Counted from the stretch's first letter, positions 29,399 through 40,312 are shown. The stretch is DNA of 64,000 bases from Odontocerum albicorne (GCA_949825065.1 OX463841.1:18360479-18424478); one strand, 5' to 3'. Numbers and translations are program-made. The notes: generated from the letters alone by a model not told the origin.

Positions 29399-31569
29399 CT
29401 GTAAAATATTAAGGTAAAAAGAAGTTAGTAAAAATATTTCATTATAACTATTAAATATAGTATAACATATTTAGAACTAATTTGGAATTAAGTTAGTAGT
29501 ATGAACCGAGTGGAAGCATTCGAAATGTGGATGCACCGAAGAGTGCTACGGATACCCTGGACGGATATGGTCAGTAACACAAGGGTTCTTCAAAGACCCA
29601 AAGTTGGTAGAGAGTTGCTGACTAATATTGAAGTCTGAAAGGTGTACTACTTGGGTCATGTACTTAGAGGAGCAAAGTACAAGTTGCTGCACTTGATCAT
29701 CCAAGGTGGAGTGGAAGGCCGAAAAGGGGTTGGCAGGAGACAAATCTCCTGGCTCCGCATGTGCGTGATTGAACTGGCACGGGGGGCGTTGGAGATCTTT
29801 TTCGGGCGGCCAGGGACAAAGATGTCTACTCTCAAGTGATATTCAACGTTGGGGGGACCTGAAATGACGCTGAGAAGAAGATATTTGGAACTACGAAATA
29901 AATGTGTCTGAGAGGTGTTCCGACCTTTAGGTCCATTTTTTCTTCATCTAATAAATTGATCCAATAGGACGGGATATTAGACCGGTTGCCATTGTTGGTC
30001 CTTTGGCGTGGAATGGTCTGCCTCTTAGTGTTCAAAACATGGGTGGCGTGTGCAGCTTTAGGAAGCACTTCAAGACAATATTTTTTGGGAGGTCTCACTA
30101 AAAATTATGATTCTAAATGAACACTATACACATAAATTACAACTAAAGCCGAATCTTGTATCTGAAGATCTACAAATATTTATTTATAGTCCGTCTTCAC
30201 TTTCTACTGTTTTCTTACCAAATATGGTTTTCTGAACATATACAGATGCGAGGAAGTATATTATCTAATGACCGCAGCCCCCACCTTCCTATCCCTACAC
30301 TGAACTGCTTTTGTTTTTTTTTTGTAATATTTTTAATCTGTCAATAATTGTAAGTTCCAGTCGCGAAGTCAAGCACCCTTGAGGAAAGTCAGTTCTCAAA
30401 ATGGCGCTATATAATTTATCTTTTTATTATTATTATTAAAGTGTATATAGCACTACCACTTAATGATGTTTGGTACTAAAAATGCATCACACTGTTCATC
30501 AGAATCATAAAAGTGTCTCAAAATGCCTGAACCCTTATAGCTGTTGCATTACACAATTCAGCATCGAGTTGTTTGATGATTTTTGAAAATGAAACTTGCT
30601 AAAGTATTAATTATTGCAACCAAAATAGAATTGTTTTTGATTTGATAAATTAATTTATATTTCTGCAAATTGTCAGGTACTAAAATATTTATTTTGGACT
30701 TATAAGTAATAAAAATGATATAAATATTCAAGCATCAATATCCAAAATACTTCATGATGGAAACGAATTAAATTTATCGATGATGATAGTATCTTATATT
30801 ACTGTTCATTCAAAAGTTGGGTAGTTTAAATTGTATGCTTCAGAAACTACATTGAATCGATACTTCAATAAAATTTAAAATCTGTGGGCAAGAATTAACA
30901 AGTTACTAAACTAAATTGATAATTACGAGGATGTCAGAACTCTTGAAGCTTTTTTAGCTGCCTGAATAAGAATTTAGGAACTCCTTTTCTCTAATAAATT
31001 AAAACTGTTATTATGTACACGTATATAATAAAAGTAAGAATTACCCGTTTCAATTTATCAGGGTACAACGCTAACACCTGGTCGTTGTTCTGGAGGAATG
31101 TGTGTAATCGCAGTTTGATGGTCTCAGCATTATCGTCCGCCCTTCCCGAACTCTTCGCTCTCTCCAACAGTCTGCTGACCAGAGTTTCCTCCTTGGCCTC
31201 GAAGTATAAGATCATCGTGCAGGGGAGGATTTCTTTCTCGAAGGCAACTCCCTGATCCTTCTCTCGAGGATATCCGTCAATAAGGAACCCTTTGGACGTT
31301 GAAGCTTTGGCAATCATTGCTTCCTTGAGCAGGTCAAGGACTATGTCGTTGGGGACGAGTTCCCCCCTTTCCATGATTGCCGTGAGGTTCTTGCCGCGAT
31401 CGGAGCCACTGGCCACCTCTGCTCGCAGCAGGTCCCCAGTAGAGAGATGCGTGAAACCGTACTTAGCAATGATGCGCTCGCACTGGGTACCCTTGCCGGA
31501 GCCAGGTCCTCCCAAGACCCATAACACGGGTAACTTCGCATCGCGGAGGGCATTCAGCTCCACAGGAGC
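29327..31569 (-). CDS. AK1: Adenylate kinase 1 (AK1 type), two 3' exons
   Basis: Adenylate kinase interconverts ATP + AMP and 2 ADP in the cytosol. Exons read leftward are 31569-31045 (175 codons, phase 0 both sides) and 29398-29327 (23 codons and TAA). The donor is CGG|GTAATT and acceptors are ATTCCAG and TTTTACAG. Motifs are [16 protein letters not shown] (P-loop), [12 protein letters not shown] (AMP-binding), [31 protein letters not shown] and the short [15 protein letters not shown], the signature of the short AK1 isoform. The joined end reads [22 protein letters not shown]. About 198 residues are visible; AK1 is about 194-200, so only a few N-terminal residues and the start codon are missing, in an unlocated exon to the right. 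The intron contains LINE fragments. Confidence 0.94.
29485..29885 (+). pseudogene. LINE family C fragment in the adenylate kinase intron
   Basis: [31 protein letters not shown], a stop, then [20 protein letters not shown] and [11 protein letters not shown]. It closely follows the sequence at 26700-27115 but has one stop and a frame change. Confidence 0.75.
29925..30445 (+). repeat. LINE family D (CR1/L2-like) 3' end
   Basis: The frame near 29995 gives [20 protein letters not shown] and [12 protein letters not shown], the classic C terminus of CR1/L2-type RT proteins (LWNSLPxxIR...SFKxxLK). It ends ATGGCGCTATATAATTTATC and TTTTTATTATTATTATTAA, the tail seen again at 63640-63680. Confidence 0.7.
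30446..31044. other. Adenylate kinase intron, AT-rich
   Basis: No element was recognised here. Confidence 0.5.
31045..31569 (-). CDS. AK1: Adenylate kinase penultimate exon (P-loop to LID and core)
   Basis: It opens [20 protein letters not shown] and holds every catalytic motif of the enzyme. 525 bp, in frame throughout. Upstream sequence to 31620 is intronic. Confidence 0.94.
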
Positions 31570-31730
31570 CTGGAATATCAGGGAAAAATAATATTTGTGA
31601 AAAACTGGAAAATAAATATTTATTGTTGCGGACATTAGCGGTGTAAGTGCATGACGATGTGGTTAGCGTGCAGGACTTCTGTACGGAAGTATGTAAGCTC
31701 GACACTCGAAAAAAATGTATAATATATGCA

Positions 31731-32260
31731 CCGTATTAGCCCGAATATAACGCGACCTATATATTTGGAGCAGGAATGAAAGGAAAACTTCAAATATAAA
31801 ACAAAAATTAATTAGGTAAATTGTATTATAAAAAATATGATTTTTTTATTCAGACATGTTTGAATTATCATCAGTGTCGCTTGAATGATTACTACTCGAC
31901 GCACCATTTATGGCATCTTCCTCTTCCCACATAGTGTCATCCTCACTCCCATCCAGAGTGTTGGAAATGCAACATTTCTTAAAACCTTTTTCAATAGACG
32001 TGTCACTGATCTTCTGCCAGGCGGTCATGATACATTCCCCTAAGACTGGAATTGATGGTTTCTTTATTTTCCCTGTAGGGGTCAGAGGATGATTTCCAGC
32101 TAAGAGCCAATTGCTGTACTCCTTTAGTAAATTGTCTTTGAATGGTTTATTGACAAGATACATCTAAAACTTGAAACACCGAATACTCGTATAACGCTAA
32201 TGTTATTTTTGGAAAAATATTTTGTGTAAAAAATATCGCGTTATATTCGGGCTAATACGG
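31731..32260 (-). mobile_element. pogo/Tigger-type element, internally deleted
   Basis: Both ends carry CCGTATTAGCCCGAATATAA in inverted orientation. The minus-strand frame 32163-31846 encodes WLLAGNHPLTPTGKIKKPS, WQKISDTSIEKGFKKCCISN and DGSEDDTMWEEEDA. This is the C-terminal tail of pogo-like DDE transposases and their domesticated relatives, with an acidic, Ser-rich end. The catalytic core and DNA-binding domain are missing. Confidence 0.82.
31846..32163 (-). pseudogene. pogo-like transposase C-terminal fragment
   Basis: About 105 codons are open to a stop at 31848-31846. KGFKKCCISNxxDGxEDD is a hallmark of the C terminus of pogo/Tigger-type proteins. The ATG at 32163 is internal to the old protein. 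It lies between the inverted ends of the element just described. Confidence 0.75.
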
Positions 32261-32488
32261 TAATTGTTCTGACACTTTTTATTTTGATCATATAATTTTT
32301 TATACCACATTGTGATGTGTTATTTGACCAGCTGTGTATGGAAACATTAAAAACAATCGTTAATTGCTAAAAAAAATGCTTTCGATATTTCTAAGCATTT
32401 ATTACTTATTTAAAGGACACGCCATAAGCCTCTCACATCTTCAAAATTTTCAAATGTCCTCCCATATCCATTGTGGGCTTTCTTCATA

Positions 32489-33775
32489 TTAGGTCCTTAC
32501 ATATGAAATTGGCGTTTTGCCGTACTGGCAACTTTGATCTCAAATATCTTCTCTTTGGTTAGGAATTCCAAATTCAAATTTATACAACTATTTACTCAAG
32601 TATTTGTGTTTCGAAAATTATAATTCATTTGTTTTTTCCTCAATTGTTTTTTTTCTTTGCGTCACTCAGTTTACAAAATGGAAAACTTGAAATATCGCGT
32701 TATTTACGAGTACGAGTTCCACCGTGGCACCAGTGCTGCAGAAACGGCTCGAAGGATTAATTATGTGTATGGCGACGGTGCCGCAAAAGAAAACACAGTG
32801 CGTTTTTGGTTCCAACGTTTTCGTTCTGGAAATTTCGATCTGCAGAACAAGCCCCGTGGACGGCCGGAGACCAAAGTTGATAATGAAGAATTGAAGGCTA
32901 TTGTGGAAGCGGATCCATCGCAAACCACGTCCGAGTTAGCTGCAGGCTGCGGTGTTAGTGATAAAACTGTTTTAATCCACTTGAAGCAAATTGGGAAGGT
33001 GAAAAAGCTTGAAAGGTGGGTACCTCACGAATTGAGTGAAGCAAATCAACAAACGCGCGTTGACTGCTGCGTTGCATTACTCAACCGGCACAATAATGAA
33101 GGGATTTTGAATCGAATCATTACCTGTGATGAAAAGTGGATCCTGTATGATAATCGGAAGCGCTCATCGCAATGGCTGAACCCTGCCGAACCAGCCAAAC
33201 CATGCCCCAAGCGAAAATTGACTCCAAAAAAGTTACTTGTGAGCGTTTGGTGGACTAGTGCTGGTGTCGTTCACTACAGCTTTCTTAAATCTGGCCAGAC
33301 GATTACGGCAGATGTCTATTGTCAGCAACTGCAAACCATGATGGAAAAGCTAGCTGCTAAACAACCGAGGCTGGTTAATCGCTCTAGGCCACTGCTGTTT
33401 CATGATAACGCTAGACCACACACTGCACAACAGACGGCTACCAAATTAGAAGAGCTTCAATTGGAATGTCTAAGACATCCACCGTACTCTCCGGACCTTG
33501 CCCCAACAGATTACTATTTTTTTCGAAATTTGGATAACTTCTTGCAAGGGAAAAAATTGAACTCCGATGGGGCAGTCCAAACCGACTTCAAAGATTTTAT
33601 TGATTCCCGTCCGAATGGTTTTTTTAGTAAAGGGATCGATGAACTACCTATGAGATGGCAAAAGTGCATAGATAGCAATGGTACATACTTTGATTAAATA
33701 AATATATTATATTAAAAAAAAATCAACTTTATGTTCCTCCCAAACAAAACGCCAATTTCATATGTAAGGACCTAA
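32489..33775 (+). mobile_element. Mariner E, copy 1, apparently intact (1287 bp)
   Basis: Terminal repeats TTAGGTCCTTACATATGAAA at both ends, with TA at 32487-32488 and 33776-33777. It encodes an unbroken transposase (32678-33697). It forms a tail-to-tail pair with copy 2 (33804-35090), separated by 28 bp. Confidence 0.95.
32678..33697 (+). CDS. Mariner E transposase, full length (339 aa)
   Basis: A complete D,D34D mariner transposase. The start is taken at ATG 32678 (MENLKYRVIYEYEFHRGTSA), the position where mariners begin; an in-frame ATG lies seven codons upstream. Two helix-turn-helix regions (about residues 1-110, with RGRPETKVDNEELKAIV between) are followed by the linker ERWVPHELSEANQ. 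The catalytic Asp residues are D151 (ITCDEKWILYDN), D243 (LLFHDNARPHT) and D278 (PPYSPDLAPTDYYFF), with 34 residues between the last two. It ends CIDSNGTYFD. The wording resembles the subfamily that includes Hsmar1. The frame is intact, so the enzyme could be active. It would excise and insert the element at TA sites. Confidence 0.95.
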   Translation: MENLKYRVIYEYEFHRGTSAAETARRINYVYGDGAAKENTVRFWFQRFRSGNFDLQNKPRGRPETKVDNEELKAIVEADPSQTTSELAAGCGVSDKTVLIHLKQIGKVKKLERWVPHELSEANQQTRVDCCVALLNRHNNEGILNRIITCDEKWILYDNRKRSSQWLNPAEPAKPCPKRKLTPKKLLVSVWWTSAGVVHYSFLKSGQTITADVYCQQLQTMMEKLAAKQPRLVNRSRPLLFHDNARPHTAQQTATKLEELQLECLRHPPYSPDLAPTDYYFFRNLDNFLQGKKLNSDGAVQTDFKDFIDSRPNGFFSKGIDELPMRWQKCIDSNGTYFD

Positions 33776-33803
33776 TATTTGTTAGTGATAATAACATTTA
33801 ATA

Positions 33804-35090
33804 TTAGGTCCTTACATATGAAATTGGCGTTTTGTTTGGGAGGAACATAAAGTTGATTTTTTTTAAATATAATATATTTATTTAATCAAAGTATGTACCA
33901 TTGCTATCTATGCACTTTTGCCATCTCATAGGTAGTTCATCGATCCCTTTACTAAAAAAACCATTCGGACGGGAATCAATAAAATCTTTGAAGTCGGTTT
34001 GGACTGCCCCATCGGAGTTGAATTTTTTCCCTTGCAAGAAGTTATCCAAATTTCAAAAAAAATAGTAATCTGTTGGGGCAAGGTCCGGAGAGTACGGTGG
34101 ATGTCTTAGACATTCCAATTGAAGCTCTTCTAATTTGGTAGCCGTCTGTTGTGCAGTGTGTGGTCTAGCGTTATCATGAAGCAGCAGTGGCCTAGAGCGA
34201 TTAACCAGCCTCGGTTGTTTAGCAGCTAGCTTTTCCATCATGGTTTGCAGTTGCTGACAATAGACATCTGCCGTAATCGTCTGGCCAGATTTAAGAAAGC
34301 TGTAGTGAACGACACCAGCACTAGTCCACCAAACGCTCACAAGTAACTTTTTTGGAGTCAATTTTCGCTCGGGGCATGGTTTGGCTGGTTCGGCAGGGTT
34401 CAGCCATTGCGATGAGCGCTTCCGATTATCATACAGGATCCACTTTTCATCACAGGTAATGATTCGATTCAAAATCCCTTCATTATTGTGCCGGTTGAGT
34501 AATGCAACGCAGCAGTCAACGCGCGTTTGTTGATTTGCTTCACTCAATTCGTGAGGTACCCACCTTTCAAGCTTTTTCACTTTCCCAATTTGCTTCAAGT
34601 GGATTAAAACAGTTTTATCACTAACACCGCAGCCTGCAGCTAACTCGGACGTGGTTTGCGATGGATCCGCTTCCACAATAGCCTTCAATTCTTCATTATC
34701 AACTTTGGTCTCCGGCCGTCCACGGGGCTTTTTCTGCAGGTCGAAATTTCCAGAACGAAAACGTTGGAACCAAAAACGCACTGTGTTTTCTTTTGCGGCA
34801 CCGTCGCCATACACATCATTAATCCTTCGAGCCGTTTTTGCAGCACTGGTGCCACGGTGGAACTCGTACTCGTAAATAACGCGATATTTCAAGTTTTCCA
34901 TTTTGTAAACTGAGTGACGCAAAGAAAAAAAACAATTGAGGAAAAAACAAATGAATTATAATTTTCGAAACACAAATACTTGAGTAAATAGCTGTATAAA
35001 TTTGAATTTGGAATTCCTAACCAAAGAGAAGATATTTGAGATCAAAGTTGCCAGTACGGCAAAACGCCAATTTCATATGTAAGGACCTAA
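33804..35090 (-). mobile_element. Mariner E, copy 2, inverted (1287 bp)
   Basis: Same length and ends as copy 1, TA at 33802-33803 and 35091-35092, opposite orientation. By eye the two differ at only a few bases. The inner spacer 33778-33801 is ordinary AT-rich sequence. Confidence 0.95.
33882..34901 (-). pseudogene. Mariner E transposase with one nonsense change
   Basis: The frame opens MENLKYRVIYEYEFHRGTSA and matches copy 1. At residue 283 the Arg codon CGA of copy 1 is TGA here (near 34055-34053), stopping the protein just after the third catalytic Asp (TDYYFF). The frame downstream (NLDNFLQGKKLNSDG...) is still readable. A few missense differences are also present (for example INDVYG for INYVYG). 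It is probably inactive. Confidence 0.9.
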
Positions 35091-35092
35091 TA

Positions 35093-35699
35093 TTAATTTC
35101 TTTTGGTTACTTTACTTTCCAAACGAGGACGCTGATTTCTTTGATTCCCAGTCTAATCTTTTTTATTCTTTTAATAAGATTTTATTTCATTTTGCGTTAA
35201 AACAAGATAATTTTTATCATAAATATTAGTTTTAAGAATATAATATTTTCGAGATATAATTAATATTCACAAACATATATATTTAATATTTAGATTACAG
35301 ATATATTTAATATTCACAAACAATGTCCATTGAAATAAATATATCTGTGTAATACTATGGTGTGTAAAATTAACGTTTATGAGTTTTTATAAATATTTTC
35401 AAGCAAATATTGTGCCTTTTTCTGGTAGTTTTAAAAGTACGCAATTTGATCGAGTCTATCCATTGAACTAATTTATATTTTCGGAACTAAAAGGTAATTT
35501 ACCCCTTTCTTGACACAGCAACAAGTATTTTTGGATGAGGTCTGAGGGAGTTGGGGCATCTTCAAGGTGAGGCTGGGAAAGGGACAGATCACAGGTGGTT
35601 GAAATTGAGAGAAAATGGACGAAGAAACTTGAATCTTATTGCAAAACTCGCATAACAGGGAACACTTATCTAAGAAAAGGAAAATATTATTTTAGTCAA
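35093..35699. other. AT-rich DNA
   Basis: No gene or repeat was recognised. Confidence 0.5.
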
Positions 35700-35995
35700 T
35701 GTTACAAAATATGATTAATGTACATACATCACGTCATTTCCCTGTCAGTGTAGGCAGAGAGGACAGAGCGCTCGACATTCCTATCTTGACATATATACTT
35801 CGCCTCTTCCACATTCATATATCTTCTTATACAACTACGATTTCTTCAACTTTCTACGTTTTCTTCTTTCTAAATATTATTAACTTAATTCAACCATATT
35901 TTCTTTGGTCTTCCCCTACCATTTCTTCCATTCACATTTGCCCTTAACATTTGTTTCGTTAGTCTTTCTTCGGATGAATGTGTCCTAAAAAATGT
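35700..35995 (-). repeat. LINE family A 3' fragment
   Basis: Read on the minus strand it has ERLTKQMLRANVNGRNGRGR, a VWLN-like block, YMNVEEAKYICQDR and a WSALSSLPT-like end, then GACGTGATGTATGTACATT, the family tail. Confidence 0.65.
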
Positions 35996-36285
35996 CTTGT
36001 GTCGTGGCTGACCCGTTTCAATTTATGAAAACATTTTTATTTCTCTATATTTTATAGTTTATTACAGTTCAAGTAACATTTAAAAAAATGGTGACGAAAA
36101 TATTAAAAAATTAATTGAGATTCAAAATATTCGGTATTTAATCAGTAATATTTACACCGTCAGAAAAATTCAGTTAATAAATTAAAAAGAAAAAAAATAT
36201 AGCTAACTAGAGATAGTAACTGTTTAATGTAGCTTCGGGGTTGAGAATTTTGCATTGTCCCTTAAAATTACTAGCTATTATACTA

Positions 36286-36845
36286 GAGAGAATGTAGCAT
36301 GGTCCCTGTGACAGTTTACGAATTTGGCCCAATACAACCTTGTAACGACGTTCAGTAATTTTAATTATTTTATCAAGTTTAATATAAGCCTCGATTCTAA
36401 TAAATAGCAAATTATTTAGATAAATACATTACATAAAACTAATAATAATGACAAATTAATACATCTTGGAGCAAATTAGCAAAAGTGTGGCAGTTTGTTA
36501 CAATCAAATAATATTTGGTGACGTTTGTTAAAAGTCACTACGTTAGTCTGCATTGGCTAGGGATGGGGTATACGATAATTGGATTTTCGATTTTTTTATA
36601 CCTCAAATTAAATGTTCATAATTAGTATTAATTCATAGTAGACCATGGTCTATTTAAAGATAGATACAAATCATAGAATACATTAGAAAGTCAGTATAAG
36701 GAAAATTAGGAATTAAAACGTCAGTTTAGAGAAAAACAATTTTTCGATTTATAAAAAAAACAATTCGATTTGTAAAAAAAAACGATTTTGCCCATCCCTT
36801 TGAGACAGATATTTCGAACGTCACAGGGACCATCCTACATTTTCA
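36286..36845. mobile_element. Inverted-repeat element related to 1-350
   Basis: The ends GAATGTAGCATGGTCCCTGT and, reversed, GAAAATGTAGGATGGTCCCT mark the borders. The left 250 bp match the window start (1-350) in reverse, including the piece adjoining the hAT terminus there. There is no coding sequence. Confidence 0.6.
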
Positions 36846-36984
36846 TGAGTATAGCAGGGCTGTGTATGAATATTTGCCAAAACATCTCAGATAACAATGT
36901 CAATAGCGATAATCTGGTAGACAATGAATTTGTCGTTAGGGACTTTTTTGAAATTCAGGTTCAAGAATTAAGTTGAAACCCGTA

Positions 36985-37293
36985 CTAGTTGAAACCCGTG
37001 AAATATTCACGGAAGTAAAACAAATTCTACATTTATGAAAATATATATTCATAAATGTAAAATTTGTTTACATATGTCATTTATACATCGTCCCCTTTTT
37101 TACCGGTTCAAAAATTGTTAGCTAGGTATTTAAAATTCGTTCAGTATCACGGATCCACCGAGATTCAATTTTCGAATTACTTTCTGAGAGAATCCAAGTA
37201 TTCCTCTCTCGCTCTCTTGTATTCAAAATTCAATTCTCGTATTCTTTCTTTGGCGACAACCATCGTATGGGTTTTGGCCTATTTATACTATGA
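36985..37293 (-). mobile_element. Helitron copy C (non-autonomous)
   Basis: On the minus strand it runs from A|TCATAG (37293) to the hairpin CCGTGAATATTTCACGG and CTAG (36985). It is shorter than copy B. The outside bases GTTGAAACCCGT just left of the end repeat the inside terminal bases, as if a second terminus had been started. Confidence 0.8.
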
Positions 37294-37716
37294 TATCCTA
37301 ACAAATGGTTCGTTGAACTGATACGCAAATTTTGTCTGGTTGATCTACCCCGCACAAAATTATAACATCCGGTTCAGCGAACCAGTGTTAAATTTAAATA
37401 ACCGATTCACGCAAATTGGCTGCAAGATCATCTTAATAAATTTTACCATTTGACAGATAAGCAATTATTTTTGAGTGCATTTTTGTAAATTTTAACGTAA
37501 TTAATTAAGGGATATTCAACTCCAGAAATTTGAAAAAAAAAAAATTTTTTTCTTCATATTTTTTAAAGTTTAGATCTTTAAGAATATGTTATCAAAAGGA
37601 AATTTCAAAATTCTCAATATTTACGAAGTTACATCTATAAATGAGGCAGCAATTACGCCGCACCGGTATGACTCGGACAATAATCTTAAAACTTTAAACG
37701 CGTTTTTCTCAAAACT
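37294..37716. other. AT-rich DNA with one imperfect palindrome
   Basis: GGTTCGTTGAAC (37307 region) and GTTCAGCGAACC (37372 region) are inverted. Nothing else was recognised. Confidence 0.4.
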
Positions 37717-39001
37717 TCAGGTGTACAAATAAGTCGCCTCCGTTTGACAAAAGTTGGCGCTACCAGTAAGTTATGGTTAAAATTGTCAGATGTAAAACGT
37801 CATTGTCGTAAGGTTAGACATCTGTCAACAACATAACCTTGAAATATACAATAAGTGAATTTTTATCAGTATAATATATTCTTTTGTGTGCGAAAATGTC
37901 AAGTTTTGAGCCGAATAAGCGTCATTTGCGGGAACTTTTGATTTACTTCTTCAATTTGAAGAAATCTGCAGTTGAGGTGCATCTATTGCTTGTAGAAGCA
38001 TATGGTGAGGCTGCCTTAAGTGAGAGAAGTTGTCGTGAGTGGTTTCAAAAGTTAAAGAACGGTGAATTTGACATCGAAGACAAAGAACGTAGCGGAAGGC
38101 CGAAAGTGTACGAAGACGCGGAATTGGAAGTATTATTGGATCAAGATTCGTGCGAAATGCAAGAAGAACTTGCATTTACATTAGGAGTGACTCAACAAGC
38201 AATTTCTCATCGGTTGAAATCATTGGGAATGATTCAAAAACAAAGAAATTGGGTTCCATATGAACTGACACCGAGAAACGTTAAACATTGATTTTCCACA
38301 TGTGAAATGCTGCTTGCTAGGCATAAAAGAAAGGGTTTTCTGCACCGTATAGTCACTGGTGATGAAAAATGGATCCACTATGATAATCCAAAAAGTAAGA
38401 AATCATGGGGACCCCCTGGCCATGCTTCAACATCTTCGGTTAAGCCAAATATTCATGGAAAAAAACTCTTGTTGTGTATTTGGTGGGATCAGCTTGGTGT
38501 CGTGTATTATGAGTTGCTCAAACCGAACGAAACCATTGCTGGAGTTGTCTACAGAACACAATTGATGAGATTGAGTCGAGCACTCAAGGAAAAACGCGCC
38601 CACTACTACTCCAGACACGATAAAATTATTCTCCTGCATGATAATGCTCGTCCACATGTTGCGGCGCCGGTCAAAACCTATTTGGAAACACTCAATTTTA
38701 CCGCACCCGCCGTATTCACCAGACATTTCTCCTTCTGATTTCCACTTGTTTCGATCGATGACGCATGGCTTGTCTGAGCAGCGCTTCACATCATATGAAG
38801 ATACCAAAAATTGAGTCGATTCGTGGATAGCCTCAAAAGATGAAGCATTCTTCCGACGCGGTATCCGTATGCTGCCAGAAAGATGGGAAAAAGTAGTCGC
38901 AAGCGATGGGCAATACTTTGAATAAAACATGAGTTTCAGTTCTTTCACAATAAATGCCCAATTCTTGATAAAAAACGGCGGAAACTTATTTGTACACCTA
39001 A
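37717..39001 (+). mobile_element. Mariner F (mauritiana/Mos1-like)
   Basis: The termini TCAGGTGTACAAATAAGTC and, reversed, TTAGGTGTACAAATAAGTTT resemble the Mos1 end TCAGGTGTACAAG. The length is about 1285 bp, full for the family. It contains a broken transposase. Confidence 0.87.
37896..38925 (+). pseudogene. Mariner F transposase, broken
   Basis: MSSFEPNKRHLRELLIYFFN starts the frame, as in the Mos1-like (mauritiana) subfamily. RSGRPKVYEDAELEVLLDQ and WVPYELTPRNVKH follow. A TGA at 38289-38291 replaces an Arg codon. The frame goes on through IVTGDEKWIHYDNPKSKKSW (first Asp) and ILLHDNARPHVA (second Asp). Near 38700 a frameshift destroys the PHPPYSPD segment; the third motif is recoverable only in another frame (SPSDFHLFRS region). 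A further TGA lies near 38813. It ends RWEKVVASDGQYFE and TAA. It is non-functional. Confidence 0.9.
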
Positions 39002-39699
39002 CTGCACCTAATACTTTTTTCGACCTGGTCGACATAAAATCTCAAGTTCAATAAATATTTTTATATCGTTCCTACTTTGGGAAATATAACACTATTTTTT
39101 AAAAAATAACATATTTGAAAAAAGGGTAAAAAAATACAATTTTTTTTCAGACAGCCGCAATTTTACGATTTAAATTTTTTTTTTCTTTGGTACCAACTAA
39201 AACGACATTATTTTTTATCAAGAAACTGTGTATGATTATTTTAAAAATGACAAAGTTTTGAAGGCGGAGTAGGATCAATTGTCGCCGTACTGTCTTATAG
39301 ATCTGTTGTCTTATTGAATCGCTTACAAAAAAAGAGAATTAAATCTAAGTGGTCTCGAAAAATAACTTGTATTTATTTTCCTATTCGCCTCGAAATTTCG
39401 CAAACATTGCTTTCTTTAAATAATTAGAATTTACACAAAGTAAATAAATCGATTTTTATATGTATTCCTGCATAGTGACACTTGGAAAATCAGTTTAATA
39501 TACTTCTTGGTGAAATCTAGCATGTATTAATAATTTTCTTTATGTACTTGGCACGAATACAAAAAATATACTAACGTAATGTTTCATAGGTTTATAAAAA
39601 ATCTTCAGATCTTGTGAAAATTGGCGCACATTAAAGTTTTCGTACTTCAAGTATTGGTAAAAACCTATTCTTATTTTTATAATATTTTACATATTTAAT
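39002..39699. other. AT-rich DNA
   Basis: No gene or repeat was recognised. Confidence 0.5.
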
Positions 39700-39905
39700 C
39701 GAATACATATAGTGTTGAGTCTTTCGAATGAATATGGTTTTGAATGTTTATTAATTTGTGGCATTACGTCATTATACGCCGAAAGTAACACATGCATTAG
39801 ATTGAACAGTGCCTTGAATGAGTGGTTTAACATTGCAAAAGGGGTAAAGCAAGAATGCGTTATATCACACTGGCTATTTAATATTTACAAACACATATAG
39901 TCCCA
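39700..39905 (+). pseudogene. LINE RT motif B fragment
   Basis: The frame 39712-39900 reads SLYAESNTCIRLNSALNEWF and NIAKGVKQECVISHWLFNIY. This is the RT region with motif B (GVRQGCVMSPWLFNIY in better copies). The flanks are too worn to extend. Confidence 0.7.
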
Positions 39906-40131
39906 ATTTATATAGTAGCAAACTACCCTCAAATAAGGATATGAAGCTAGTGGATGTGGTCATTAAATTAGGTGATTCCTCCCATCTGCATATGTTTAGA
40001 AAAAAAACATATTTGGTAAGAAAACTGCAGAAAACTTAGCGAGGGAAGACGAATCACAAAGATTTTTTGTAGATCTTTCGATATGTGCTATAGTTCGGAA
40101 ATTCTAGGATTCTACATATCATGTGGATGGT
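39906..40131. repeat. Unclassified repeat shared with 60200-60330
   Basis: CATATGTTTAGAAAAA...ATATTTGGTAAGAAAAC and GGGAAGACGAA recur with changes at 60210-60260, so this is an old dispersed repeat, probably LINE-derived. Confidence 0.45.
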
Positions 40132-40312
40132 ATTTTTTTTAACCTGGCGAGTTTAATGCCATGTGGCAATCTCTTCCAACCAACCAGAAAGATGTTTTTA
40201 TAGGCCCTAAGTGTTAACCAGACTGGGATCCTATTTAAAAAAATCTGGGTGCAACCTCCGGATCGGCAAACAAGTGTCTTACCACCAGGCCACGGAGGTC
40301 GTCTATAACGTA
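40132..40312 (-). repeat. tRNA-derived SINE, nearly complete
   Basis: On the minus strand: GACCTCCGTGGCCTGGTGGT (A-box side), ACACTTGTTTGCCGATCCGG, a B-box region that has lost several bases, a TAGGATCCCAGTCTGGTTAA body, then CTGGTTGGTTGGAAGAGATT and GCCACATGGCATTAAACTCGCC. That last part is the 3' end shared with the LINE at 59590. Confidence 0.78.

Noticed and set aside
34651..34913. Plus-strand frames of 74 and 85 codons opposite mariner E copy 2
   Set aside because: They are antisense shadows of the transposase; the same text occurs antisense to copy 1.
38427..39035. 202-codon minus-strand frame
   Set aside because: It is antisense to mariner F transposase and shows no independent motif.
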